Shown in pieces: positions 36,760-48,030 of a stretch of DNA of 64,000 nucleotides. The translations under genes and the position numbers were made by a program. The notes below the pieces were generated by a model. That model ran no database searches. It saw nothing but the letters and a program-made list of their open reading frames with translations, and was not told the DNA's origin. Origin of the DNA: Nageia nagi (lineage: Eukaryota > Pinophyta); the NCBI GenBank assembly GCA_050084985.1, contig JBITNC010000001.1, forward strand, positions 42,966,001-43,030,000, read 5' to 3'. How positions within the stretch are numbered: position 1 is the first letter of the stretch; each line of letters starts with the position of its first letter.

Positions 36760-38181
36760 ATGCAAATTCTAACACTTTACAATTGCCTCCAAGAGAGAAG
36801 ATAGTTACACTCCTAGACATGTATAGGATTTCGTATGATCCTATTCATGGGAGATTAGTGTCACATGCCACTATTATTTATTAGTTGGAGAGGGACACAC
36901 TATCTTCTTGGCTCATAGGTAATGCTAACCATGACTAGGAGCATAGGCTAGCATACCTACATACAGTATGTAAGTATGATCTCAAGGTGAAGAGCCTATG
37001 GTTACTAGTAGCTTCTATTGTTATGATGTTCTTTTATCCAAATAAGAATAATTCCATCTTTTTTTGGCATTGGTTTGGATAGTTAGGGATAAATGTTCTA
37101 GGGGGATAATGTATGCATGGGGATAATGCATAATAGCATAACTCTACAAGGATTTACACCATATTATCACACTGGTTAAATCTAATGAGACCATAACCCA
37201 TGCATCTGTGCTTTAGGTGTGTGCATACAAGAATATTGCAGTGTTCAAATCAATGGAATTTACTAGGTAGAGGAATAACTTGACATACCCTATCATGGAC
37301 TAGTGGGTATATATATTAGGTTACTTCAAATATTTGTATGATATTGAGGTACAATAGAGAGATATTTATGGTTTATAGGATGAGGATATTATTTGGGTTG
37401 CATACTAGGATTGTGCTTGGTATGAGGATACTCATCAAGTTTCCTAGGTGAGGCAACACTAAGTAGAGTGAAATGGAGCTATATTACCTTGGTCATGTTC
37501 TACAAAAGTTCAAGCTCATATAGGATATTTTGATTGGTATGAGATACTATATGATACAGAGGCATGAGAGAGATTCTCCTAATGAAGTACTATTAATACT
37601 AGTATGGTGTAACACATGGGAGGAGCCATGAGAGATAGATGTTGCAGTAGTTGTATCATTTGCTCTTAGTACCTTCCAAGAATATGAGGCATGGTTTTAA
37701 GGTATTATACCTACCTCTTTAGGCATAATTCTCTTAGATGAGGAGGATAGGGTATAGGTTTCATCATATGAGTCATCCAATATAGATGATGGGCATGTGG
37801 AGATACCCCAGGATGAGCTACTTTTGAAGATGCCCCTAGTAGAACCATCAACTTCTAAAGCTCCTGTACTAGGCATCTAATTATTTTTTGATACCATTCC
37901 TTTAGTTCCTTTAGGTATACATTAAATTTTGTTTGTTCAATTTTTAATTTATTGTTTAATTTTTTATGAACTAACATCATTTTATGGCTCTTTACAAATG
38001 ATATGGCAACGAGGATTGCTAGTTTGGAAGAGGACCTTGCTATCCTTTAGTCAATTAAGGTTGAATTAGATAGTTTGAGATCGCTAAAAGCAAAGGTGGT
38101 GAGATTTATACCTATGGAGGTATATTTACTTCTCTTAGGAGTGGTTTGGGTGAACTACATGCTACTTTGGTGGAGTGGGAT
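36760..38181 (+). pseudogene. Opposite-strand reading frame in the gag-only element, first part
   Basis: On the + strand, antisense to the element's gag, a long protein-like frame is readable with scattered stops. It contains LPPREKIVTLLDMYRISYD and SHATIIY, then LERDTLSSWL near 36900. A later acidic linker has SNIDDGHVEIPQDE, and a coiled-coil-like MATRIASLEEDLAIL starts at 38003. It ends at 38181 where the nested LTR element inserted, and resumes at 43949. I do not recognise the protein. Known Tat-lineage gypsy elements often carry extra ORFs, some antisense, between pol and the 3' LTR, and its position beside the 3' LTR fits that pattern. Confidence 0.55.
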
Positions 38182-38186
38182 GCATG

Positions 38187-38560
38187 TGATGGAATTCAAA
38201 GATAACAATATATCAAAGGACATAGCAATAAGCAATCTAAAAAATTAACACACAAGAAATATAGTGATTCCTCTCTAAGAGAGTACATCCACTTGAATTT
38301 AAGTATATTACTTCTTGATATAACCTCTCTGTTACAAACTTTTTATCCTTATATCTCTAAACTAATAGCATAACAATGCTCCTACAAGTTTGTATTTTAC
38401 AACAAGCCTAATATTCTTTTTATAGGTTCAAATCCTACTTTCTTACACCCTTTTACATGAAGGGTAATACCATCATCCATAGGATATCCATATCCTTACA
38501 TTAGGTGAGAATGATTGTTGGAAATATTTTTACTCATATCTATTACATATGTATATATTT
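38187..38560 (-). repeat. Left (3') LTR of the LARD-like element, partial
   Basis: Matches 43277-43710 in order, with a deletion of about 60 bp near its start. Shared phrases include aattaacacacaagaaat, taatagcataacaatgctcc and tccatatcctcacattaggt. The outer end (38187) is intact next to the GCATG duplication. The inner ~230 bp present in the right LTR are absent. Confidence 0.85.
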
Positions 38561-38589
38561 CTTACAACTCATAAGCCATAAATTCCATC

Positions 38590-38900
38590 TAATCGATCCA
38601 TAGGCCACAAGTGCTAACTTGACTATACCACCTAGTCAAGATTTATGAGCCATAGGCCACACATACCAACTTGACTATACCACCTAGTCAAGATTTATGA
38701 TTCATAAGCCAACTTGACTATACCACCTAGTCAAGATTTATGAGTCATATGTCTAGTCACATTTTATGATTCATAGGCCACAAATACCAACTTTGTTGTA
38801 CCACCTAATCAATATTTATGAGTCATAGGCCACAAATATCAACTTGACTATACCACCTAGTCAATATTTATGATAAATAGGCCACAAATATCACTTTTTC
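38590..38900. repeat. Minisatellite 1, 52-bp unit
   Basis: Units with ccataggccacaaatacc, aacttgactataccacc and tagtcaagatttatga repeat about six times. Starts at 38598, 38650, 38771, 38823 and 38875 differ by 52 bp where the unit is complete; one shortened and one altered copy lie between. Confidence 0.93.
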
Positions 38901-39070
38901 AATATGCACAAGCCATAAGATGCCAACTTGACTAACATGATTCAATTTATATAAATCAATAAATATACTTCTCAACAATATCAATTCATAATAGATAAGC
39001 TTCCCAAAAAAATGGAAGTAATATGACATAAGTTAAAAATTATAATTTTGTAAAATGGAAAACCTTATTA

Positions 39071-39400
39071 ACCACTCCAACAATTTACAATCATGGAGAA
39101 GGATGAACCTTTTTAACCACTCCATCAATTTGTAATCATAGAGAAGGGTGAACCTTTTTAACCACTCCATTAATTTACAACTTTGAATAAGAGTGAACCT
39201 TTATAACCACTCCAATAGTTTGATATTTTGGATAAGAATAAAACTTTTTAATCACTCCAATAATTTGCATTTTTATAGAAGAGAGAACTTTTTTAACCAT
39301 TCTATTAATTTGTAGTCATGGAGAAGGGTGAACCTTTTTAACCACTCTATTAATTTGTAGTCATGGAGAAGGGTGAATCTTTTTAACCACTCCATCTACA
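39071..39400. repeat. Minisatellite 2, exact 45-bp period
   Basis: ACCACTCCA-type starts occur at 39071, 39116, 39161, 39206, 39251, 39296, 39341 and 39386, all exactly 45 bp apart despite about 20% base differences between copies. Each unit includes tcatggagaagggtgaacc followed by a T-run. Both strands have stops in each unit in the frames I read, so it is not a coding repeat. Confidence 0.95.
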
Positions 39401-39984
39401 ACAACTCACTAACAATCCATCAACATGGATGGAAGTAATTATTGCACTATAAGTCATCATAGAGATGCCAATCCAATACTTATAATCACTTGTTGTATCT
39501 ACAATACATCCCTTCTAAGGATAAAGTAATCATGATAAGAATTCATACTTAAATCCTTCTTGAGGATAACTTTACCAACCCAAACAATTAAGGTTCACAT
39601 TAGAAAATCAAAAGGTTTGTAAAAAAATCAATGAAGTTTTATTTTGATGGATAATAAATAGAAAGTACCATCTAAAATTTATTTCTTGATAAAATATGTT
39701 TGTATTTTTAAAAATGTGCTTTGTTCTAAAGTTCATAATACTCCCTCTTAAGAGTAACTTCATAAATTGAAGGAATGTACACTTCCCAAAGGATACTCAT
39801 ACACTTTATTTTCAAATAAAAATCAATCAATGTAACAAGGTTGTTTAATCAAACAATACTTCTCCCATACATTAATGGTGTTTGAGAAAGAAGACATTCA
39901 CACTAATAAAAACCAAAAAGAATTCATTATCACAATAATCAATGGTGATATATGATCAAATAGTATCCTTAATGAATTGAATGT

Positions 39985-40660
39985 GTACTAACTTTCCATT
40001 CCAACAAGGATATCAACTAATGTGTACAAACTAAAAATAGAGGATTGATTTTCTATCCAAGTAATCAAAAACATGCACAACCACTTAAATTTGGACAAAG
40101 TTCACAAACTTTTTACTCCAATAATAATATCAACCAATGTGCATAAAATAAAAATTTTAGGATCAATTTTCTATCCAATCAATCAAAAATATGCACAACC
40201 ATTTAAATTTTGAGAAAGTTCACAAACTTTCCACTCCAATAATAATATCAACCAATGTGCACAAACGAAAAAATTTAGAATCAATTTTCTATCCAATCAA
40301 TCAAAAATGTGTACAACCATTCAAATTTGGATAAATTTTACAAACTTTTCACCCCAATAAACCAATGTACACAAACCAAAAGTTTAGGATCAATGTGCAC
40401 CACCATTCAAGTTTGGAGAAAGTTTACAAACTTTCTACTCCAACAAGAATATCAACCAATGTGCACAAACTAAAAATTTAGGATCAATGTGCACCACCAT
40501 TCAAGTTTGGAGAAAGTTTACAAACTTTTCATTTTAACAAGAATGTGTCCACAAAAAATTTCCATCCAATTTAGGATAGAAAAATGTGCACATTTAATGA
40601 AATGAGGATAGTAAAGTTTGAAGAAAGTTTACATAAACGTTTTACTCAAATGATGTGCAT
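39985..40660. repeat. Minisatellite 3, ~118-bp unit
   Basis: AACTTTCCACTCCAA-type starts occur at 39990, 40107, 40225, 40343, 40429 and 40523: spacing 117, 118, 118, 86, 94. The last two units lack the ttttctatccaatcaatc part. A weak seventh copy is near 40636. Each unit carries atcaaccaatgtgcaca and ttcaaatttggagaaagtt. Confidence 0.93.
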
Positions 40661-42234
40661 AAAAAAATATTTTGGAATTTAAAAACACTTTCATGATATC
40701 TAATAATATAAATGTATATATATACACAATTTAAAGATATAAACAAATAGTCCAATGCACATCTATAATAATCTTTTATAAATATAGATCAATGCACCAT
40801 AATGCAACCGATAAGGATAGTACAACACAATATGCACATCCAGGCACAATATATTGTTCATCCAACTAAGGATATTAGCAAAGTCCATAATCATAGAGTT
40901 TGAACAATTTCAAATAATAATTTTATTTTCATCACAATTGCAACACAATGCAACTCCCCTTTTTAGATAACACAAATTTAGTTTATGACATCATAAAAAA
41001 TTGTATTGAATTTTTACCATTTCGTAAAATATTAATCTTAAACTTTTGAATTTTGTAAAAAAAATTGTTTTCTATTGAAATATTTCAACATAATTGCAAA
41101 ATAAATGTTTGCCTTCAAAAAAAATATCAATTTATTAAACAATTGATTCAAACATATCCACTATTACATAATAATTACACTTTGAAAATTTGCAATATTT
41201 GCCACAAATTATCATAAGATTATGAACATAATCTATGAATTAATCAAAAGCATACAAAATTTCAAATTGCCATAGTAATTTACCCAAAGTTTTGCATTGA
41301 TCAAAGAATTATTTGATAAAATAGGTTCACATGTGAAAAATTTTATCATTTTGCCAAAATAAAGGTTTGTAAAAAATTTTGACAGGCATCTGATTAAAGA
41401 TTAAGGTATTTGCAACCTTAAGAATTTATGAATTTCACTATAATGCTTTGTATTTAAATATTTATCTTTCTTAAATATTTAAATTATCAAAATATAATTG
41501 AGTGGTTTCAAATCTACCACCACTAATATTTTTACATGTCAAATAATTAATTAAAAATATAGAGTTTTACAAAGTAATTTTTAAACTATGTTAAAAAAAT
41601 TATAAACTTCAAAAATAGTAGGAATTATGCACCATACCTTATAAATGTGCATTATCCATATGCATCATACCTCATAAATAAGATGAGGTGAGCATTTATT
41701 TATGACATGCCCATAAGCACCAACCTTTATATCACAATATTTATTTGCATAAATAAATTTGCCTAACATGTTTTCTATTTTGTGCAATTATACCATCCAT
41801 CAACTCAAATACAATACTTGTGAAGAATTTGCTCCAATAAAAGCATGAATAATAAAATCCTCCAAAAAATGACTTGCACTTTCAAGCTCATTAATACCAT
41901 TATCCACTCCATTACTATGTGGGTTTTAACCATTTTATGAATAAAACACATTTTAATGCATAAATATTTAATAGGTTAGGATGGGATCAACTAATGTCCA
42001 TACTCATTAAAAATATCTAATTGACCCACTACCTTTAATGACCAATAAATTAATTAAATGGGAAAAATCAAAAATCAAGTCCTTAAGTATTTATAGAAGC
42101 AAAAATGAACATTACTTGTTTCAATTACTCATCACATGAGCATTGACAAAGCAAATCTAAATTATGTTGAGTTAAGCAAGAAGGTTTTTTTTCCTATGTG
42201 TACCATGTTTGTATTTTTTTTTGTTATTTTGAAT

Positions 42235-42640
42235 GGGGATTTCACCCCTTCAAGAGTGGCATAGTCCTCGTTGAGCAGCTTGTGCTTGCCTTGGAGTGGG
42301 TGGTCCCCTATGGGAGTCCTTTCCCTCCATTGGGATTACATGACCCCCATTCGATAATGCACACCACTACATGGGTGGCGACCTACCTTTGGGATGCTTA
42401 TGCATCCCTTTGGGGTAGCACAACCCCCATTGGCAACATATACCCTTTTGTGGTGGTATTTAGTCTTTAGGTGGCTCATACACCCCTTTAGGGTAGCGGG
42501 CCCATATTGGTAGCACACATCCTTTTGGGGTGGCAATCAAATTTTGGGTGGCTCACATGCCCCTTTAGATAGCAACCCCCATTTCTAGTACGCATCTCTT
42601 TGGGATGGTGGCCATCCTTTGGATGGCTTGCACCCCCCTT
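42235..42640. repeat. Minisatellite 4, GC-rich, ~77-bp unit
   Basis: Units of the form tttgggtggctcacatgccc, ctttggggtagc, aacccccattggtagcac repeat about five times, with starts near 42388, 42466, 42543 and 42618 (spacing 78, 77, 75). It is far richer in G+C than the surrounding element. Long open frames through it on both strands are low-complexity by-products. Confidence 0.9.
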
Positions 42641-42673
<33 letters not shown>

Positions 42674-42676
42674 GTT
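42640..42676. repeat. (TA)n and (TGTA)n microsatellite
   Basis: About 22 bp of TA repeats pass directly into four GTAT/TGTA units at the edge of minisatellite 4. Confidence 0.95.
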
Positions 42677-43261
42677 TAAAAAATTAAAAATTTTGTTTTA
42701 TATATTTTTAAAAGAATAAGAAATTAAATTTTATATATAAAAAAATAGAATTTTTACCTTAACCTCCTTTTTTCTTTCATATTGTAAAAAATTGTAAGTT
42801 TTTTTGTAACTTTTATTGGTTATAATGAAAAACAAATTGTAACGTTCTCTTTTTTGTAACAAAATTGCAAGAATATTACTTTAAGTGGAAAAAAATGCTT
42901 GCAATTAAAAAAAAATCATAAAAAATCACAAAAAATCATATTGGATTTTTTGTAAAAATGCAATAATGAAGTGTTCATTGTAAGCACAACATGTATAATC
43001 TTATTTTACAATGTAACAAAAAATGCAATTTGAAAGGGATCTTTAGCATAGTTTTTAAAATCTAATTATTTAAAAAATTAGATTTAAGTAAAAAAAATTA
43101 CATATACTATTTTTTATGAGATCTTAAAACCTAATCATAGAAAACTATGTTAGATCTATCTTAAAAAAAATTGAAACAAGATTAAGGTTAGATATACCTT
43201 AATTTGAGGAGAGTTACCTCAAGGTGATGGAGCTATAATTTGAAGGAGATGATCACAATGA

Positions 43262-43274
43262 GGCTCTAATACCA
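43262..43274 (-). other. Primer-binding site of the LARD-like element
   Basis: On the - strand TGGTATTAGAGCC follows the LTR end after two bases. It differs by one transition from TGGTATCAGAGCC, the initiator-Met-tRNA site. This sets the element on the minus strand. Confidence 0.9.
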
Positions 43275-43276
43275 CA

Positions 43277-43943
43277 AGATGGAATTATAGGATTCTATAA
43301 ACCACAATCACTTGTACCAACTCCAAAATATTAACATTCTAATTTCTCTCAAAGATAATAATCTCTCAAAAGACACAACAATAACCTATCTCACAAATTA
43401 ACACACAAGAAATGTAGTGGTTCCTCTTTAAGAAAATACATTTACTTGAATCTAAGTATATTACTTATCAAGAGAAACTTTCTCTTACAAACTTTTTATC
43501 CCTGGATCTCTAAACTAATAGCATAACAATGCTCCTACAAGTGTGCATTTTACAACAAGCCTAGCCTTCCTTTGATAGACTCAAATCCTACTTTGGTATA
43601 CCCTTTTACACAAAGGGGAATGCCATCGTCCATAAGATATCCATATCCTCACATTAGGTGAGAATGGTTGTTAGAAGGCATTTTACCCATGCCTATTACA
43701 TATTTTTTTACTTCTATTTTAAGTATGTGGGACAACATGCATATATGGATATAGCCCTAATATAAAATATGGGGCTTATATATATATTTGCATACATGGA
43801 TAGTCCACATAATAAATGGATTATTCCATATTACAAAATATTTTCTTTATAACTTAGTTATTGTATATGTTCCTTTAGTTTTTAATTAATTAAGAATAAT
43901 ACACCTAAGTTATTTACACAATAATGCATTACAAATTCTAACA
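43277..43943 (-). repeat. Right (5') LTR of the LARD-like element
   Basis: 667 bp from the primer site to the GCATG duplication. On the - strand it begins TGTTAGAATTTG and ends AATTCCATCT (the final TG/CA end changed to AG on the + strand). It shares 43277-43710 with 38187-38560. Confidence 0.88.
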
Positions 43944-43948
43944 GCATG

Positions 43949-44236
43949 GATTACTATTCTAAAGTAGGAGAATAAGAGATTGCATAAGAGATTACATATG
44001 CCTCCTCTGAATGAGTCTTGGGTATTCATATCCAAGAAAATAGAGACACGATAGAATTTGTATTAAGATATGGATTAACTTAGAGATAAATATGGGAAAT
44101 CCAAGGCATTATTGGCTACCCATGGTATTAGTACTAGTGGTATGTTAGGTTCTATATCTTTATTGAGTGATACTAGTCCTAGGAAGAGTCTTAAAGTTGA
44201 TAGTGGCGACAGTGGTAGTGGAGGGAGTCACTCATG
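43949..44236 (+). pseudogene. Opposite-strand reading frame, second part
   Basis: This segment continues the frame interrupted at 38181. It reads HMPPLNESWVFISKKIETR, LRDKYGKSKALLATHG and a Ser/Gly-rich end (DSGDSGSGGSHS) before a TGA at about 44234. The two parts are adjacent once the nested element and one GCATG copy are disregarded. Function unknown. Confidence 0.5.
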
Positions 44237-44988
44237 ATGTTGTACAAATATATTTTATTATGTATATATATATTTAAATTTATTTGGTTCTAATTTTACA
44301 TGTATATATTTTAATTTATATTTATTTATGTATCAATTTATTTATATATTTCATCAAATTATTCTTAGTAAATAAATAATGCCATAATAAATACAAAGAT
44401 GATAAACACAAACTAAAAAGAAAAACTTTTATAAATTTGAAAAGAAATTTACAATTTTGCAACATCATCAAGTTTTTTCTAATAAACGCATTAAAGCACA
44501 CCTATATATACACAAAATAATTAGTTATACAACATCAAAATTGATTGCACTTTCTTTTTCTTTTCTAGTCGAGGAACGTATGGTATGGACACCCTAAAAA
44601 CATACCTATGGCATTAATGCTATGATATTTTTTAATTTTTTAGAGAAATGTATGGGCACTTTAAACATGATTTACCTAGTAAACCTTTTAAACATAAATA
44701 AAAAATAAAATAAAGTATAAGAAGGTATAAAATACGTTACATAAAAATACAATACTATACATGGTAAAGTTTAAAAAAATTAAATTTAACCAATGATACG
44801 ACGTACCTAGGTGGCCGTAGGAACCTACCTATAGTTTGTTGATGCAGGAACAATGATTCAACCATTCTAGGTAATTTGTGCATGATGTGGATGGCATGCG
44901 GATAGTTTCTTATGACATAGGTGCTCTACATTCTTTGAAATTGGGTGCTATTATTTCTTGGTCTAGCTCTTTAGAATACAAAGCATGA
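44237..44988. other. Spacer between the opposite-strand frame and gag; no pol
   Basis: Only ~750 bp of AT-rich DNA lies where a gypsy element would have ~3-4 kb of protease, RT, RNase H and integrase. No RT or integrase motif is readable on either strand. Confidence 0.65.
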
Positions 44989-46806
44989 CTATTTGTGATT
45001 TGTCCTACATATATTAGAAAAATAATATTGAAAATAATTTGGTGTAATTACCATCCCAATGCATCCTTTAGGTTGTTGGGTTATCCTTGGCAAAGGATCT
45101 GTAAATATTCCTAGTTGGTCATTATCAAGATGAACAAGGCTAACATCATCCTCTTTTTTGTTTGGAGTATCATTAATCCAAAGATTTTTTTTATCAATGA
45201 GATCTTGTATAATATTTCTTAAATTCATGCAATTTTTTGTTATATATCTTTGTGTTCTATGATAATTGAAAAATTCTTTAAATCTATAATTTTTAAGGAC
45301 TCCTTGTGTAAAATGATGTTGAACTATTGGCAAAAGCTCAATAAGATCTTTATCTAACAAAACATTTAGAATATCATCAACACTTTCATTCAACTTAGTA
45401 AATTTCTTTTTAGGTGGGAATGAATTTTTATCACTACCATTGCTACAACTTGCTTTGGAGTTGTGTAATTATTTACCTTTACATTACTCACCTTGTGAAG
45501 CTCTTTATAATTTTACAAAATATAAAGCTCCTTTTTAAGCAATTTATCAATCATTTTTTCCAATGAGATATCATCATAATCAAGTACTTCTAATTTGAAC
45601 ATTAGTAGTAAAGCAACTGCAAAAGTATCTTTTAAATCTTATTCAATAGTTGTAACTCTATTAGCAACTTTTTTCTATACTTTCACAAAATTAGTTAGAG
45701 ATTGACCATTTTCTTGTTTAATTCTACATAAATATTTGAAATCAATTTTATTATAAATATTATATTTGAAATTAGCAATGAATTGAAAAACAAGATCCTC
45801 ATATTTATCAATACTTTTTTCAAGAAGAGAAAAATACCATTTCAATGCATCATCTTTCAAGTTACTTGAAAATAATTTAGCAAGAAAATCATGATCATAG
45901 AGAAATTCAGTAGCTTCTTCTTGAAATTTTTTAACATGCATTTTTGGATCTTGAAAATCATCAAATTTTGTAAATTTAATACTCTTTTTTACAATTTAAT
46001 AATTTACAAGCAATTCTATAACTCAAATGATGTTTCAAACAAGATAAGAAATCATCATCGTTATTATAAAAAAAATTCAATTCTTTCTTAAAGTTGAGAA
46101 TTAGGATTAGGATGAGATGTAGGAGTGGATTGTGCAGCTGAGGATTGGACAATAGGCTATTTTGTTTGTGGTGAATATATGTTTTTTGAAATGGGATATA
46201 GAACTATAGGTTGATTACTTTTAGGGGTTGGTAGTGGGGATTATGGAGGAACATTACATGGAGAGATATTGCTAGGTGGAGGAGAAGGTAAAGCTATGAG
46301 TTATGGAAGAGGTATTTGAGTTGCTTTCAATTTGGCTTCTTTTAGTCTTATGAAAGGACCAATTTTATGGATTCTATATTCCTCCATATTATTTAACATA
46401 TAAAAGATTAAATCTAGTTGTTGACCATTAGTATCTTTTTGAAAGGTATCCAACTCTTATGTATCCATAAGAATATCAATTTTTATTTCATGTTCTTCTT
46501 GATTTCAATTAGGTTTATTTTCATAAGCCCTATTATTAAAGCATTAATTTGATCATGTACACTTTATGGTTCTTCAATTTTAGTCAAGATATTCTTACCT
46601 CTATCTTTGTTTATATATTCAAGGAGCATACATATTTTAGGTTGTTCGAGAGAACCTACTAGAGATTCCTTTTTTTCTTCAGCATGTCTATCCTCATCTT
46701 CGTACAATACCATTTTTGAGGCTTCATGAGGTACTATTTCTATAGCATTGGCACTCTAAGTATAGTCCAACATGGCATTGGTGCTCTATTTTTTAGTGGT
46801 AGACAT
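44989..46806 (-). pseudogene. gag: Gypsy gag, Tat/Ogre-like
   Basis: On the - strand the gag frame starts near 46806 (MSTTKK) with an N-terminal acidic part and a Pro/Ser/Gln-rich segment. The open stretch 45941-45675 holds FSSNLKDDALKWYFSLLEKS, YEDLVFQFIANFKYN and LCRIKQENGQSLTNFV. This is the retrotransposon gag domain (family L...A..WF..L...SI..W..L...F...F, then KQ..ESL..F..R). The stretch 45393-44989 has FFNYHRTQRYITKNCMNLRN and IQDLIDKK, matching the F.YH...GH.T..C..LK..I..LI motif typical of Tat/Ogre gag. Frameshifts and stops separate the pieces. Confidence 0.85.
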
Positions 46807-47127
46807 CTTCTATTTTGAAAAACTTGAATTCTTATATTGAAACAAAGAATCTTTTGAAAGTGGAGTTCCAAGTTTGATACTAATCATTCATGTTTTATCA
46901 AAATATTCATAATGGCTTCATCTTTGTTATTAGTAAAATAATCTAATCTATCATTATGAGCCATAAATTCTTTTATAAAGTTAACATTTGCTAGAATAAT
47001 ATCTAGATCATCATTCTCAAATTCATTTTCAAATGTATTGATAGAAATTTCTTGATTTACACTTTCAAAATCATCATCACTAAAGTTAAAATATTAAGCT
47101 TATTAGGTATTTACCAATTATGTTCAT

Positions 47128-47394
47128 TCAACAACTAGAATTGACACATCCATAGTCTTTTTCATCAATTGTTATTCTATAATTTGGATGAGGTTCATAG
47201 AACTTAGGTGGTATATCAATCCTAGTACTTCTAATTTCATCAAAATAAATCCTCCCTTTGAAAATCCTAGGTTGTTCTTTAGAGAATAATCTCTTTGGTA
47301 CATAGGCTAAACAAACCATAATTTTATCATTTTTACATAATACTACTCTAACAACATCAAGTAAAGGAAGAAATAGTAGCTCAAAAGGATTCAT
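47128..47394 (-). CDS. Small ORF between 5' LTR and gag, unknown
   Basis: An 88-codon open frame (MNPFELLFLPLLDVV start) lies about 70 bp inside the 5' LTR of the gag-only element and ~300 bp upstream of the gag start. It has a hydrophobic N-terminus and a basic/aromatic rest. I recognise no domain. Ogre elements are known to carry an extra ORF upstream of gag, so position alone suggests an analogue. It may be a truncated longer frame. Confidence 0.4.
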   Translation of the reverse strand: MNPFELLFLPLLDVVRVVLCKNDKIMVCLAYVPKRLFSKEQPRIFKGRIYFDEIRSTRIDIPPKFYEPHPNYRITIDEKDYGCVNSSC

Positions 47395-47462
47395 GACTCT
47401 CTAAATAAGGATACCGTATAAGGGATATATAGTTGTGTAAGAATCATCGAGTTCACTAGAAA

Positions 47463-48030
47463 TGTAGACCCTAATTGTGTAAATAATAATATAAACATAA
47501 ATAAGTCTACTAAAGATGACACTTATTCAAATACAAATATTAATAAATGAAAAGTGTGCACCTGATATGATAAGTAATCCTCAAAGTAAGGCAAAGTTAC
47601 ATAAATGATTGCATTTGATTAGATATGATATCATGAGTAATATTCAACATTCTAGATGAGTGTTAATTACCTCTCTTATTTGTAGCTTTGAATTGCAAAG
47701 AAGCACAATGCAAATGGCATGCAAGTATTAGGACATCGATGCATTGAAACCTGTAGAATCATATCATGCATAAAATATAGCAAGTAATAAAAGCACATAG
47801 CATAATAGATCCTCGAATAGGTGGCATCAAAAGATACTAAAAGTATGATGTATAGGATAACCATCTATCAAAGAGATTCGATAGGGATTTCAACCTCCAA
47901 CTCCTCCATTTATAACCTACAAGAACATAAAAAGGAATGAAAGCTAATTTATAGTAATAATATAATATTTATAATATTCAAGATACTTTAAAATATGAAC
48001 CATGATAAATGATATTGTATTTAATCTAAC
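47463..48030 (-). repeat. 5' LTR of the nested gag-only element, outer end truncated
   Basis: Aligns with 34133-34703 from TGTAGACCC to ttaatctaac. The remaining 120 bp of the LTR (34704-34823) are missing, and the sequence passes directly into copia A2 RT. A - strand TATA-like GGTTATAAATGG is conserved at about 47910. No standard primer site is recognisable just inside 47463. Confidence 0.88.

Larger units (their letters stand above)
38187..43943 (-). mobile_element. Non-coding LTR element built of minisatellites (LARD-like), nested in the gag-only element
   Basis: The element is bounded by a perfect 5-bp target duplication GCATG (38182-38186 and 43944-43948). Its ends are TGATGGAATT and AATTCTAACA, imperfect inverted repeats (8 of 10). 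A ~370-430-bp direct repeat links 38187-38560 to 43277-43710. A primer site on the - strand abuts the right LTR, fixing orientation. The 4.7-kb interior has no coding motif on either strand, but contains four unrelated tandem arrays. It fits the class of large non-autonomous LTR derivatives (LARDs). The U3 part of the left LTR and its purine tract are missing or replaced. Confidence 0.88.
34133..48030 (-). mobile_element. Gag-only gypsy-type LTR element (Tat/Ogre-like gag), nested in copia A2
   Basis: Direct repeats at 34133-34823 and 47463-48030 are its 3' and 5' LTRs on the - strand. The complete LTR begins TGTAGATACC and ends GGGTCTACA on that strand (short inverted repeat TGTAGA/TCTACA). 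A purine tract abuts the 3' LTR. Inside are a 5' ORF of unknown function, a gypsy gag, and an opposite-strand reading frame. There is no protease, RT or integrase. Without the 5.76-kb insertion at 38187-43943 the element is about 8.1 kb. The gap between gag end and the opposite-strand frame is only ~750 bp, so pol was deleted or never present in this family; movement would need another element's enzymes. Confidence 0.82.

Noticed and set aside
38590-40660. Possible CRISPR-like arrays
   Set aside because: Units are directly adjacent tandem repeats without unique spacers, in plant retroelement DNA.
42198-42536. Open frames on both strands through the GC-rich repeat
   Set aside because: They are products of the ~77-bp tandem repeat lacking stops, not a gene.
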